Below are positions 11,855 through 24,660 of a stretch of DNA of 29,130 bases, in pieces; position 1 is the stretch's first letter; each line of letters opens with the position of its first letter. Location: NCBI GenBank assembly GCA_013365325.1, contig JABVXV010000537.1, forward strand, positions 1 to 29,130, read 5' to 3'. Both the position numbers and the translations under genes were made by a program. The notes beneath the pieces are model-generated. The model saw only the letters and a list, made by a program, of their open reading frames with translations. It was not told the origin of the DNA and did no database searches. The stretch comes from Dipetalonema caudispina. Its lineage: Eukaryota > Nematoda > Chromadorea > Rhabditida > Onchocercidae.

Positions 11855-11858
11855 ACCT
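11768..11858 (-). promoter_or_regulatory. first coding exon with 3' splice site just before ATG
   Basis: The minus strand reads ...TTTTATTGCAG, then GT, then ATG (A at 11854). The start codon is therefore two bases after an acceptor. In nematodes this is typical of spliced-leader trans-splicing, where the leader supplies the 5' UTR. The exon encodes 29 residues, including the basic cluster KHKDCRKR, and ends at AAAAGG|GTTGGT in phase 0. The alternative is an ordinary intron joining a further upstream exon ending in phase 1; I found no convincing candidate. Confidence 0.5.
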
Positions 11859-14032
11859 GCAATAAAACAATGAAAATTAAAATTGTCCAAAATAAAAATT
11901 ATATTAATTTATCATTAATGAGTTATCATTTATCATCAAGCATTTTATTATAGATGAAAAAAGTATAAAAAAAAAAAAAAAACTCAAACATGAAAATTTT
12001 ATTTAAAACTTGAAATTATAATATTCCCTAATAAAATGAAATGTACAAGCTATAGTAATTATTTTGTAATAAAATTTTGAAATTACGATAAAATATTACA
12101 TGCTTAAATGATCGATCATATATCAATAAATTTTAATGGGTAAATAATTTGTAACCTTATTGTAATTTTCTTTTCTTTTTGATTGGATAAACTTTTTTTT
12201 TCTTTTTATCTTTCCTTCGTTTTAAAATAAACTTTCCTTTCTGAAATTTTCCTACTCATTTTCCCGCCGATAAAAAACAATGTTTTCTTCAATTATTACA
12301 TTCAACTATTTATAGCATTGTTTAGATATTTTCATCATTCATATCAATTATTCTTACCTTTTTAAAGTTATTCAATCAAATACTAAAAAATAAAATTCTA
12401 ATTTGATACTAAAAAATTTTCAATTTATATATTCAAATTTTAAATTTAAAATTCAAAATATGAAATGTTCAAACTTTTCTTGTATGTAACAGTATAAAAA
12501 TATGATAATAACTGATAATTTATCAATCAAATTAATGCTATTTGGAATATTTTTTCATTTTATAAAAAGATTAGCATTGATAACTTTAAATTTGAAAAAA
12601 ATTTAAATTTAAAATTTACAATTAAAATATTCAAAAAATTTGTTAATAGAAGAAATGATTGGAAAAATGAGAAAAAAAAATAAAAAAAAAAAAGAAATTG
12701 GTTAAATTTTTCAGTTTCAATCGAAAAAGATGCATGCATGTCTATAAAGAAAATGAGACATCACACTTCTATACAATTTTACCATAGAATGAGAGGAATG
12801 ATGAAATAGCATTGTAAATATACGATGGAAGGAAGTATGAGATATGCAGAATGAATGTTGGAAATATGCCAATGCAATATTAATTATTGATTGGTTGAGA
12901 GAGTATTTAATTCCCACAAGTATTGATTATCGATTGATTTGAGAAATATTTTAATTGTTACATTGATTTCTATTCACTAACAATTAACAATGTAATGAGG
13001 GAGCATTTTTAATTGTACGAATTATTTCATATTAATTATTCCAATAATTATTGATCAGTGAAAATGATCTGATCGATAATATACGAAAGAGATAAAAAAA
13101 AATTGAACATATTTTTTATTGAGTTAATTTGAAATTTACATCTAAATATAAGCTAAACATATTTTACTATAATAGTATTAGGCATGACTGTTGAAAATTT
13201 GAAATTTACCTAAAGCTTGAAAAACTGAAATTTATCCATTTTTTAATTTTCAAAATTGAAAAAGGATTGATGAAATGATTGCTATAAAATAAGAAACAAT
13301 GCTTAAATAGTCGGACAGTTAATTATTAATCTATGCAAATATTTCCCAAAATAGTGTGAATGTAGGATATGAAATTGTGAAAAATGCCTTAAGGGCTTAA
13401 AATAATCGCAAATAATGCAGCAATATCGATTGGTCTTGCAATATTATTGAAGCTATTATCCGGGATAAGATAGCTTTAAAAATGTGAAATTTTTAGGAAA
13501 AAAAAAATGAAAAATCAGAAAAAAAAAGCGAGTGGAATAAAATTTGCATAAATTAGAAACGTTGGAAAATCTTATAAATTACATTTGATAATTAAAAATT
13601 TAGGAAGGGCAATTAATTGAAGTGATTAATTAAAAGGCAAAAAGAAAAAAGACGGGAAGTAAAATTGAGTTAATAATTAAGGATGCAAGAAAAGAAAAAG
13701 ATGACAAACTGAAAACTGAAAACGGTAATCGGAAATTTAATTATTAAAAAGAATGGATTAAAATCAGTTAAAATTTAAGTGATTGATTTTCCTCAACAAT
13801 CATTTCAAGTATTTGAATTCTGTCAATCAATAAATGTTATAAATGCATTAGTTACATTCAGATTGTTTTATTACATAGTCATACATAATTGTTTGCTGTT
13901 TAAAATGGATTGAAATTAATTTTGAAATGCAATAATTTGATCCCATCAAATACATTAAAATGACATGTGCTATCAGTGATTCCTCATCCGCTTACTAATG
14001 ATAAAGTTGTAAAGGTCACACGCTCGATATGT

Positions 14033-14054
14033 CACCGGAAAATGATTTCCGGTG
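14033..14054. repeat. 9-bp-stem hairpin
   Basis: CACCGGAAA at 14033-14041 and TTTCCGGTG at 14046-14054 are perfect reverse complements around the loop ATGA. The stem is GC-rich in very AT-rich surroundings, which makes a chance origin less likely. It is about 2.2 kb upstream of the ATF7IP-like start codon. Confidence 0.75.
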
Positions 14055-17000
14055 CCATTAAACTATCCCATTTTAATTTCCGATTCATTCATTTAGTCTC
14101 AATTTCACGAATTGCTATATCCCGATTTTCACCAAATTTATTCGAGTTTGTCTTTTGTAATTTCCATCGAATTGAACAAATTACATAATGATTATATTTT
14201 TCAGTTTTTTAATTCTAAATTCAACGGGCTAACTTTTTCATTTAATCGATTTAAATGTTTCATGTAATAGTATAAATGATTGAAATTTCTGATTATGTAA
14301 AAATTTTTAATTTATGACGAAAGAAAAATTTTGAGAATACGCATAATTTTAACTATTTAATTTTTTTTTTTTTTTTTTTTTGGCATAATAATTGGTACTA
14401 AACGAAATTTTCCAATCGATGAAATGAATATTTTAATTTTTTTTTTTTATCAATGTTAAAGTTATTTTATTGTTTCTTAAGTTATTTCTTTTTCATTGTT
14501 TATTGGATTAAATGATTGTTCAAATTACGATTAGAATTAATTAATTAGGTTTCTTTCTTTTTTTTTTCAAAGAGAAATTATAAAGTATTGGAAAAATATT
14601 TCAATAATTAAAAAACGACTAACAATCTTAAATTTATGCATGCATTGCTAATTTTTGAATTGGAATTATCAATGATAAATTAATGGAAATCTTTTCAAAT
14701 TCTTATGTGAAGCAATAATTTAATTAGTGAATTAGGAATAAAATAATCATAATTAACCTATGAATAGATAGATTAAATTACGTGAAAGAATTTTACTGTA
14801 TTAAACGTATATATCTAAACTGGAATGATTTCGATTCGATTGGATAACATTTTTTCTTTGACTGTAAATTTGATTGTATTTAATGATTATAACTTATCAT
14901 AATAATTGATATTTAAATGTTGAAATAAATTTGAAATATTTACCAAAATATATTTGTTTACTAATACGATTGATTTGGATTTTCAATTTTCATTTAAATG
15001 TTACATTTGTTTTGAATTAATCCGAAAGAATTTGTTTTATAAATTCATTTATGCATTCTCTTTTTTTTTCTTTCCTCTCTATTTGATTAATTTGTTTTTT
15101 TTTTTGCCGAATAAAAATTCACTTATTTATTTTGAAAAATAAAAATTTCTTCACCAGCGTTTTAATTTAAAATTTTTAAATATTGCAATAAAAAAATTGA
15201 CGTAAAATTATGAAATTTTAATCAATATAATCTAATATTTAATATCAGATTAATAATTTAGCAATATTTCTAATATAATAATATATGATAATTTCGTTTC
15301 AGTTATGGAAAATTTCATGCCATAATGTTGTTGACATCGATTGATTGAGAAATTCAATTAATTCTAAATACTGATAACTGATCAAATTATTCAATCTCAT
15401 ATGATGATCTCTTTGATTGGGTAATATTTTTCTCCAAAAATAAGAAATTTTTATTTGAAATCAACCATCCTTATGAGTATAACTCAAAATTAAATGCTCT
15501 TTGACATCAGGACAGTCGAAATGCTTCATAAATTTTACGACAAATCGATTTACTCAAAAAGTTATTTCCGGTCAAACGAACAGTATTAAGAATTGGCTAT
15601 GTAACATTTTGGAAGTGTTGAAAAATCTGATACTTCAAATGCAATACCTTTTGAAGATTTGATAAAATTTAAAAATTTTATAAATTTTCAATTTAATCTG
15701 TTCGATTATTATTCAAATGATTAAGATTGCTTTTACAGTTATCATAATAATGTATTATTCCCCTCTCATAACCTCAATGTAAATCAATCTACCAGAGTGT
15801 TGACCCTAATGATATCATCTGTTGAACCTATCAGATTATTCATTAGTCAAGATATCAATGAATTTCATAAAATTTCACGGTCAAAAATCATAAAAATTCG
15901 TTAAAAGCTTAGCAAAGAGAAAAAAAAAAAATTTCGTCTCACCTAAACAATATTTTCGTTCTTCCAGAATTTCTGCAGTGCGTACTTTTTAATCCAAACT
16001 TGATTTAAAATATTGAAATTCTATTTAGCATATGATCTTTTCCTTTTCATCCTCTCTTCACGTTTTGTTTTTAAAATTTTTAAGTTTCGTTTTGTTTAAA
16101 TCTTTGTTTCTTTTTCTGTTTTCTTTCAAATCTTCATTTTAGATTGGTTTTTTTTTTCTCAGACTTCATAAATTTCAACTTTTCAAAGTTCCGCATCTTT
16201 GTTTTAATGTTTTCGAAATGTAACAGTGATGGTTGCTAACGAATGAGTTGTTGTAATATCATTAGGTTGAAAGATGACGATTAAAAATTGTTATCCGCTT
16301 AATGTAAAATCGGTGAATTTTTTGATGAGTAAGCAAAAATTCATTTTTATTTTAACAAAATATAATCATCGTTAATAGCTAATTAAGTGATATTTTATTG
16401 CTTAAAGCATCTTAAAAAACTAACTGAAATTATTGACAAAAAAAAAAAAAAAAAAATGATATTTCAATTGTGAAAGTAACAAATGATTTAAATAGATGAT
16501 ATTAATGATGCAACATTGCAATTTCATTTCAATTTTAATTTTAAAAATTTGCAATAGGTAAATCATTTATTTCACACTTCAAATTAAACAAATGCTCATT
16601 ACATTGATTTTACAACTATACATGCAATATGTCGTATTCTTTTTGTGACATTATTTAATTGAATTTTAAGTAAACTCTTTTAAGTAAATTTAAATGGTTT
16701 TAAAATTAACATTTAGTTCAAAAAAAAAATGAAGCACATGCATATGCAATATGTAACCATTGACATACTGCATACAATACCCATAATAAGTATTTCATTA
16801 TAATGTATATAATCCATAGTTAATGCTCGGAATATATTGGAAATGGCTAAAATTTCCTAACTTTTCATTCAAAAATGTTAAAAATTTGTTGAAGAAATGA
16901 ATGTTGTATAAATGTTATAAAAGCTATTCAAGTACTGATCATTTATTTATTATTTTATTACATATTTTGTAACTATTAGCAAAAATAACTCGGTTTTACT

Positions 17001-17850
17001 CAATTTAAGTATTTAATTACTATATACATCTTTCTTTAGTCTTTTTTACTACCTTTCCATTAATGAATAAAATTGTGCTGTGTTTCTTTTTAATTCTAGT
17101 GAAATTTTCAAAAAATAAAGCAGAATTTTGAAAAATATTATTTTTTAAATTCCACTAGCATGTTATATACAATATTTCTTTGAACTCCAAAAAAAAAAAA
17201 CAACTTTAGAAATGATGTAGTTTAGCAAAAGTTTTTCATTAATACATTAACCGAATTTTTAATTTTTATTCCAATTTCTTTTTTTTTTTCAAAAGTTAAG
17301 CATATATTATGCATTATATCATTAGTCCTTACTGTTTGAAATTTAAATTAATCATAATTCAATAAAAAAATTTCATTCATCGTTTGTTTTTGCAATTTGC
17401 TGGAATTACGTTTGTTAGTTTCACGAAGCTCTTTTTTTTTCCATCTTTTAGTTTAACAAAATTAAATTTTCCTATACTTTTTTTATGTTTTTTCATCAGT
17501 AATCACTAAATTAGACAATCATTTAATTTATTGGATTTGTACCAATTTGCATTTCTCATCATCCTTTGTAAAATGCATGACATTTTATTTCTTTTCATTA
17601 ATATTCCACAAAATTAAAAAATAAAATTAATTATACCAAAACAAATTATGGAACATTTATATGAATATCAATTATTTACTCAATAATCAATTTCACATCT
17701 AAAAATTTTGCAATGCTTAAATTATATCATACGATACATTATAAATACAAAATATTTGTAGCATTGGTTCGTTACATATTTAATTTATCGAAAGTGATTA
17801 TTTATACCTAAAATTTTTACGCAGGCATATGTTAAATACGAAAGTAAAGT

Positions 17851-17994
17851 ATATCAGAACTCGAAATAAAGTATTATCAGTTTCTGAAATATCAATATCG
17901 ATATTTTAATACATATAATGTTGACAAACAAATTTCATTATTTGTGCATGATACAAAGGTAGGATATATCAATACTCAAAGTAAAGTATAATCA
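17851..17994 (+). repeat. diverged tandem duplication, 114-bp offset
   Basis: Bases 17851-17880 and 17965-17994 match at 25 of 30 positions, both starting ATATCA and ending ATCAG. Similarity continues weakly beyond: TTGACAAACAAA and TTTACAAGCAA, each followed by TTCATTATTTGTG- or TTTATTATTTTTA-like sequence. The unit is therefore about 114 bp and the second copy runs to about 18050. Confidence 0.6.
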
Positions 17995-20900
17995 GTATTT
18001 ATCGAAATTGTTTACAAGCAATCTTTATTATTTTTATGTATCTCATTCATTGCTAATAACATATTGATATTTGACATAAAACCGGCTAAAATTACATACT
18101 TGAAATTCAAATTCTAATTTGAATTTTAAATTTTAATCTCATTTATGAAATATTATTTTCTCTATCACAATGTACATCTATTTAACCTCCGAATTTATTT
18201 AATTTATCAGCAAATAATTTGAAATATATGTTCGATTTCAAATCAATTTGAATGGATAAGAAAAGGAAAAAACAATAAATTGAATTAAAATTATAAATTA
18301 TTCTAGAGATACATGTGATACTTATTGATAAGTTATCATAGCTAATGATTAACAAGTAGTTAGCAACGTAAGCGTAATAATCAACGTAAAAATATAACGT
18401 TGAGCGTTGAGATTTTTCTTTTGGAAAATATGCTCAAATTTTTGATTATTTTTTTGTTTAAGGATGAAAAAATTCTTGAACAATTAATTCAATGAAATGC
18501 ATTGATTAGAGATAGAAAAATTTTCCAATTTTAAAAGTTTCATTTTACTATACTTCCATTATTGATAAATATTATCATACATCGTTCGCAGATATCACAT
18601 TGCAATGAGGAAGTAAACAATGTCTAGACTATCAGTTAATCAATTTAAAAATTCTTTTAAATTTAAAAAAAAAAAAAAAAGAAATCACTTTTTAGAGGGA
18701 ACCTACTACATTTTGCTAAAAATCTACTACTATAACTTAATTTAATTTAATGATAGTATTATAAGTTTGCTGGAGATTGCAATTCAAATTTTTTTTTTTG
18801 AATCAATTCAAAAAAAAAATAAACAAATTCCTTTAAAAAGATATAATGGAATTAATAATGTCAAATGAGCAACAAACGCAATGTCTCATTGTTTTTTGAA
18901 TTCAAATTTGTTTCCTTTTCTTTTCTTTTTTAGTAAAAAGGAATGGAAATTTTTAAAGTGTTCAAATTTCATTGAAAATATCAAAATTTCAAAATTTCAT
19001 ATATGTACAGTTCTGAATAAATTCAGTCATTTTAGAAAAAGTACCAATTGGAATGAAAAGTTTGTTAGGATAAATTTGGTAAGTCGTCAGAAATTCCAAA
19101 AAAAAAAAAAAAAAAATTCTTACTAATTTTTTTTAAAAAAAAATTCTCATTATCATTTACATATTAAACTTAATAAAAATTGATCAATTTATACATTATT
19201 TCAATTTTTTTTTCTCCGTTTTTTCTTTTTTCTTCATCAAAAATTTATTTTATTTTTAGCTTAGAGAAATTTTGAAATTTAATCTTTTGTTTGAAAATTT
19301 TAATTAATTCTTATTATTGCATTGTATACATTCGTATGAGATGATAAATATCAGTGACAGCTGTGATAAAAATCAATAAAAGTTTGATTTTTGATTAGCT
19401 TCAACGTGTTTTTATGTTTTCATAAATTAAGTCATTAAAATGATTAACATCTCATTGCTTTAATACATTTCAATCATTCGTTTCATTCCACTGTTTTCTC
19501 CCTTTTTTCTAATTTGTTTTGATTTCAATTAATAGAATTTAAAAACAATATTTCAACTATTAATTTTGTGCAATTAATTCCTAAAGTATATAATTACAAA
19601 CGGAATAAATGAGTAATTTTTCGCACATTAAAGAAAAAAACAAATTAAAAAGTGTGTAAATTGTATTGAAATAATAAAAATGAACTAAAACAAACGAAAA
19701 AAGGTGAAAAAAAGAGTTGAATCGAAAATATCATTTATTGATTTGGAATTATTCAATTTTGTTTCGCAGATATTATTGCAATTTTTTCCTAATTAATTAT
19801 AATAACGAAGAAAAATCAAGCATCTGTATGTACCAATAATTAAAAACATGAATTTTACTGATTAAAAGTTATTGATTTAGCTAAAACAAACCAATAATTC
19901 ATAGCTTTCAATTCTTGCATCAAAGAAAATTAATTTACATAATTTTAGCAATAGATTACTTCGTCTTCGAATATTCCGAAAACAAAACTTTCCTTTTTTT
20001 TTTTTTTTTTTTTTGTTTCATCCAATATATATACTAAATATCAGTTAGCATCACTAAAAAATTTTTTTTTTTTTACTTCTTTTGCAGGAATTTTTTCACT
20101 GTCCCATTTTTCATTTCATTTTTAAATTTAAAACAGTAAAAAAAAACAAGAAAAATTATTATTGCTATAAGAATTTCGAAAATTCTTATAAAAATTACAA
20201 TTTATAGAAAATTATAATCTTCATTTTTGAAATACTTTCATAAATTATGAATTATAATTTTGAATTTATTTTGACTGAAACCAGTAATAAATTAAACCAA
20301 ATTCAACAATTAAATCACATTGATTGAATGTGTTTGCATACATAAATATATATATATCATTTAAATAAAACTAACTGATTCTCGTGAAAATAATTCTTGA
20401 CAAAATCTTATACAACAGATTGTACTATAATATAAAAATGCCAATACATTCCATTCGATTTATTCGGATGATATCATCGATATAATCAGTATAATTATCT
20501 TTTAATAATGAAACAATTCACTTCTGGAAAACTAACAAATTAAAGCGTTTTCATTCAAAAATTGAAATGAAAAATTTCGATAAGATTGTGCAATTCATGA
20601 AAAAAAAAAAAAAAAAAAAAAAAGAAAGAAAAAAAAAAATTCGAAAATTTCATTCCAATACTGTCGCAATGTTGTTATCAATGAAAAATTTTGTACATCC
20701 TTTTCATTTTGTCTCCGAATTCATCTCCTTTATTTGCTCTTTTTTTATTGCTTTAAAAGTCATCTATCTGTTATGACAATTTTTAGAATTTTACTCAAAC
20801 CTAATACGATTTATTTGTGAAATTATTAAATTGAATTATTTTTTATCAAATAAATTTCATTCTTTTATTTATGTAAAAAAAAAAAAAAAATTGGATAATT

Positions 20901-23423
20901 TTTAATAATTTTTCTTTCCTTTATCTAAATAATCCTATTTAAATAATTTCATAATTTATCTTAAATTTTGCCAACTTTTTTATTCACCATTTTTTTTTGT
21001 CATTTTTCATAATGAATTTCATTTGAATAAGATGAAACGAAGTAGTATAGAAATGGATAAAAGAAGAAATGAGTAATTAAAAATTAAAATCTTTACTGTT
21101 ATAAATTTGCACTAAGATTTTAAAAAATTTTTCAAATTTATCGTTCCAAAAGATAAGTACTTTTACTTTAACTTAAACAATTAAAGGATTTCATATGTAA
21201 CAAAACTATAGCAGTCATTTCTTGTTTGATGAAAGATTTTCGACAAAAGATTTGTTGTTAGATAAATTGAAACTATTAGACCATTAAATTTACCACACAA
21301 TGAAAAAGGTTAACAAAATGGAAAATTGAAATTGGGAAAAAAAAAAAGCATAACTAACTATGTATTAATTATTCATTACTTATTATATATCAATTTTTGT
21401 ATGACTTATTGGTACAAGAATTATTGATTGAAAATTAAGCAGTAAAAAGAATTTAAATAATTTATGCTACATAAATACGAAAAATCAATGGCAAATTTTT
21501 GCTAAATGAAATAAAAAACGATGATAGAATCGATTAAACTTAAATGTAAAACAAGTATAGTATTTTTATGTAATAATAGCATAGTTTAAAATTGTCAAAA
21601 AAAAAAAAAAAAAAAAAAAATTTAAGATTAGCATAATTAATGATGAAATAATTGAAAAGTATCAAACGGACTAATAATGTTTGTTCTAATTTCTTTTCAG
21701 CAACTGCATTAATAAAATAATCTTCACTTTGATGTTAAATTTAGAAAATTTTATTTTTAGAAAATGAAAAATTAAATAAGCCAAGAAGATGTAGAAGATA
21801 TTAGAAGATTGTTGTCCTTAGGGAAGAAGAGGAGGATAATAATTCTCGACGTTATTCTCGACATATTTTTCGAACAAATTAGCGAATTAGTAAATTAATA
21901 ATTACTGTGTTTAATAATTAAATTTATATTTAGTAGTTTAGTAGCGTAAAAAATGAAAAAATTTTTAATTATTTAAGTTACGGAACATACAAATAATTTT
22001 TTAAATAAATGTGATAGAATCAAATTTTTGATAGGGAAATAAAATAAACAAACAATGTTATTTTATTCGTACTTTTTTTTTCCAACATATCTTTCAGTTT
22101 TACTTTTGAAAAATTTTTATTTCAACAAAATGAAAAAAGTCGAAAATTTCAAGCAATAATAATCAATGTTTTATTGCAACTAGATAATTTTTATTTAGAT
22201 TTTAATGATAATTTTAAATGATATTTCATTCCATTTCATCATTTTGAATCTTTTCTATTTATTCTTTTCTTTTTTTTTTTTTTTTTTCTTTTATTTCATA
22301 TTTTTAACTGGAAAATTAGAAGAAAATTCAGTAATTTATTGTAATATTATTCTTAAGCTATGAATCAATTTGCTTTTATCTTTAATTTGCATCTTTATTT
22401 ATTTTCTATTTTTTTGCTTTTTTTTTTTTTCTCCTCCTCTCCCTTTATATTTTTATTTTATGACAACCATTATCATAAATGTTTAAACTTGCATCGTTCT
22501 CCCTCACTTTTTTCTTTTTGAATATCTCTGCAGTTTGATTACTTGTCAAATTGCACAATTTTCAAATGTTTCTTCTAATTATTGATTATTTATTTAAAAT
22601 TTCTAAAAAAAAAAAAAAAGAAAATTTTAAGATTAGCATTTATTAATTTACTAATTCTTTCATCATAAATTATTTAATTAAGCCTTCTTTTGATATTATC
22701 TACTCTAGCTAATTTCACTTTTTTTCCTTCTTTTTTTCATCTAAAATTTTAAAAAAATAAAGAAAATTAACTGAACTAATATATAATACTAATACTAATA
22801 GGATAACTGATTGATCAAATAATTTTAGTTGAGGAGAAAATGTTTAATGAATTGATAATACTATCAAAAAGTTGTTCATAATAAATGATAAAAGGTGTGA
22901 AAAAAAAAAATTTTTATCTCTCATGCTGTTAAATTTTAAGTTTGTTGATCAGTAAATTGTATTTAATTTTTAATATTGATTAAAAATTTTTTTGATGTTA
23001 CAAGTTTTTTTGGTATGAAATTTTTTCCAACAATTTTTTATTGGCCAATGTAAATGCATCATGTAATTTTAAATTCGCATGTGCTCAATGTTTTGAATAA
23101 TTTTCTAGCAAGTTTTGTTAGGAAACAAAAAAGATAGAATGATATAATTAATCTTATAATTTATCAGATTAAAATTGATAGCATGAAAATATGGCTTACA
23201 TTAATCCCTTTAATAAACGTATATTATTTCTTGCTTCCCAATTAATTAATTAATGAATTCTGTGTTTCCCTTTTCTGGTAAATTTTGTTTTTAAAACAAA
23301 ATATGTTGCTTGTCTTTTTTGAATGGTTTAAATTAGTACTTAAATAACTAACTGACAATGATTAATTTCCCCTTTTTTTTTCTCTTTTTTTCTTTTTTTT
23401 TTCTTTTTTAAGAATTACAAAAT

Positions 23424-23477
23424 GGTCATTTTATCTTTCTCATTTTCTAAATCTTAAAAAGGTCATTCTATCTTTCC

Positions 23478-23510
<33 letters not shown>

Positions 23511-23545
23511 CGTCTTCAAAATTCTAAAATGATCATTTCATCTTT
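23424..23545 (+). repeat. three diverged copies of a 15-base motif
   Basis: GGTCATTTTATCTTT (23424-23438), GGTCATTCTATCTTT (23461-23475) and GATCATTTCATCTTT (23531-23545). Each is preceded by a similar AT(T/C)(A/T)(C/T)(A/T)AAAA-type lead. A 28-base poly-T separates the second and third copies, so the array probably grew by tandem duplication and was then split by tract expansion. Confidence 0.6.
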
Positions 23546-23698
23546 ACTACTGATTCATCCATATCTATGATTATCTTACTGTCAACATTTAAGTAGTTTA
23601 TTTGAAATTGCATTCTTCCTAGCCATAATATTATTTTGCCGGTATTCCTTTATAAACCAATCCATATATATATATCAGTGTGATTTATGCTTACGTAC

Positions 23699-23732
23699 AA
23701 ATTACCATTTTGCATTTGCAAAATGGTAATTT
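23699..23732. repeat. perfect palindrome, 16-bp arms
   Basis: The left arm 23699-23714 (AAATTACCATTTTGCA) and right arm 23717-23732 are exact reverse complements around a two-base TT centre. It is the strongest inverted repeat I found and lies about 620 bases upstream of the start codon of the plus-strand gene. It could form a cruciform or be the core of a small palindromic mobile element; no flanking target duplication is evident. Confidence 0.85.
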
Positions 23733-24352
23733 CATTCTAATGTTTCTTCACAGATGTTTTCCTCTTTCCTTCTCTTATCCTAAAATCTTCCATAGCACAT
23801 TCATTTTAAAAAATTAGTAATTATTGTCGTAACAGATGGATAATGTATTGTTATTTTTATCTGTTCTTCATTTCAGTAATATAATTCAGTGAATTTCATT
23901 TTAAGTATTTTAGTAAATACGTACTTTTTAAATTTTTATTTTCAGAATTTCAGAAATGATGTGAATGCTTATGCTACGAAAAATATTTTGGAAAAAAAAA
24001 AAAGTAATAAGTTTCGTCATATTTGTATATGTATGCGGAAAAACAAATATTTGATGGTGTTAAATTGAATTTCGTTACGTTACGTTAAAACGACAACATC
24101 GTAATTATTCAATTAAATCCTTAATCATTCCAAAATATTTTCCCTTTATTAATTGCTGGGAAATAAAAATTACATTAGTAAATTATTACAATTGATTATA
24201 TTGGAATTAAAAAATTTTCAAATGATATCGATAATTATTCCAAAAATTATCTGATTTTGAATTTGTTTTTTTTTTTTAAAAAAAAAAAAAGAAATTATTC
24301 TTATTGCTATTACTGCTGCAGCTATTACTGGCTATTTTAATAAATCAAATTA

Positions 24353-24565
24353 ATGTTTGAATTATTATTTCTTGAAAAGATTAACATTATTATTCATTTC
24401 TTGATGATGATGAACAATTTGAATATTATCACCTCATCATCCTTATTACTATCACCACTGCCCTCATCCTCATTCGTTTCCTCACCATCATCACTAGCAT
24501 TATCATCATTATCATCACCACCACCACCACCATCACCACAATCACCGTCATCACCGTCATCACCG

Positions 24566-24617
<52 letters not shown>

Positions 24618-24618
24618 T

Positions 24619-24660
<42 letters not shown>

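Larger units (their letters stand above)
11857..24321. other. 12.5-kb AT-rich intergenic region
   Basis: No exon is supported on either strand. It contains homopolymer tracts, a less AT-rich island with a hairpin (13960-14190), another less AT-rich stretch (15480-15870), a 114-bp-offset duplication (17851-17994), a short uninterrupted frame at 21779-21898, three copies of a GGTCATTTTATCTTT-like motif (23424-23545) and a palindrome (23699-23732). The 5' control regions of both divergent genes should lie at its two ends. I cannot identify promoter elements in it. Confidence 0.6.

Noticed and set aside
12717..12917. 66-codon minus-strand frame upstream of the ATF7IP-like gene
   Set aside because: No splice signals join it to exon 1 in the needed phase 1, and it has no domain-like composition.
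18881..20776. Plus-strand frames of 81 and 69 codons at 18881 and 20567
   Set aside because: Dominated by Lys/Phe from homopolymers, with no splice context.
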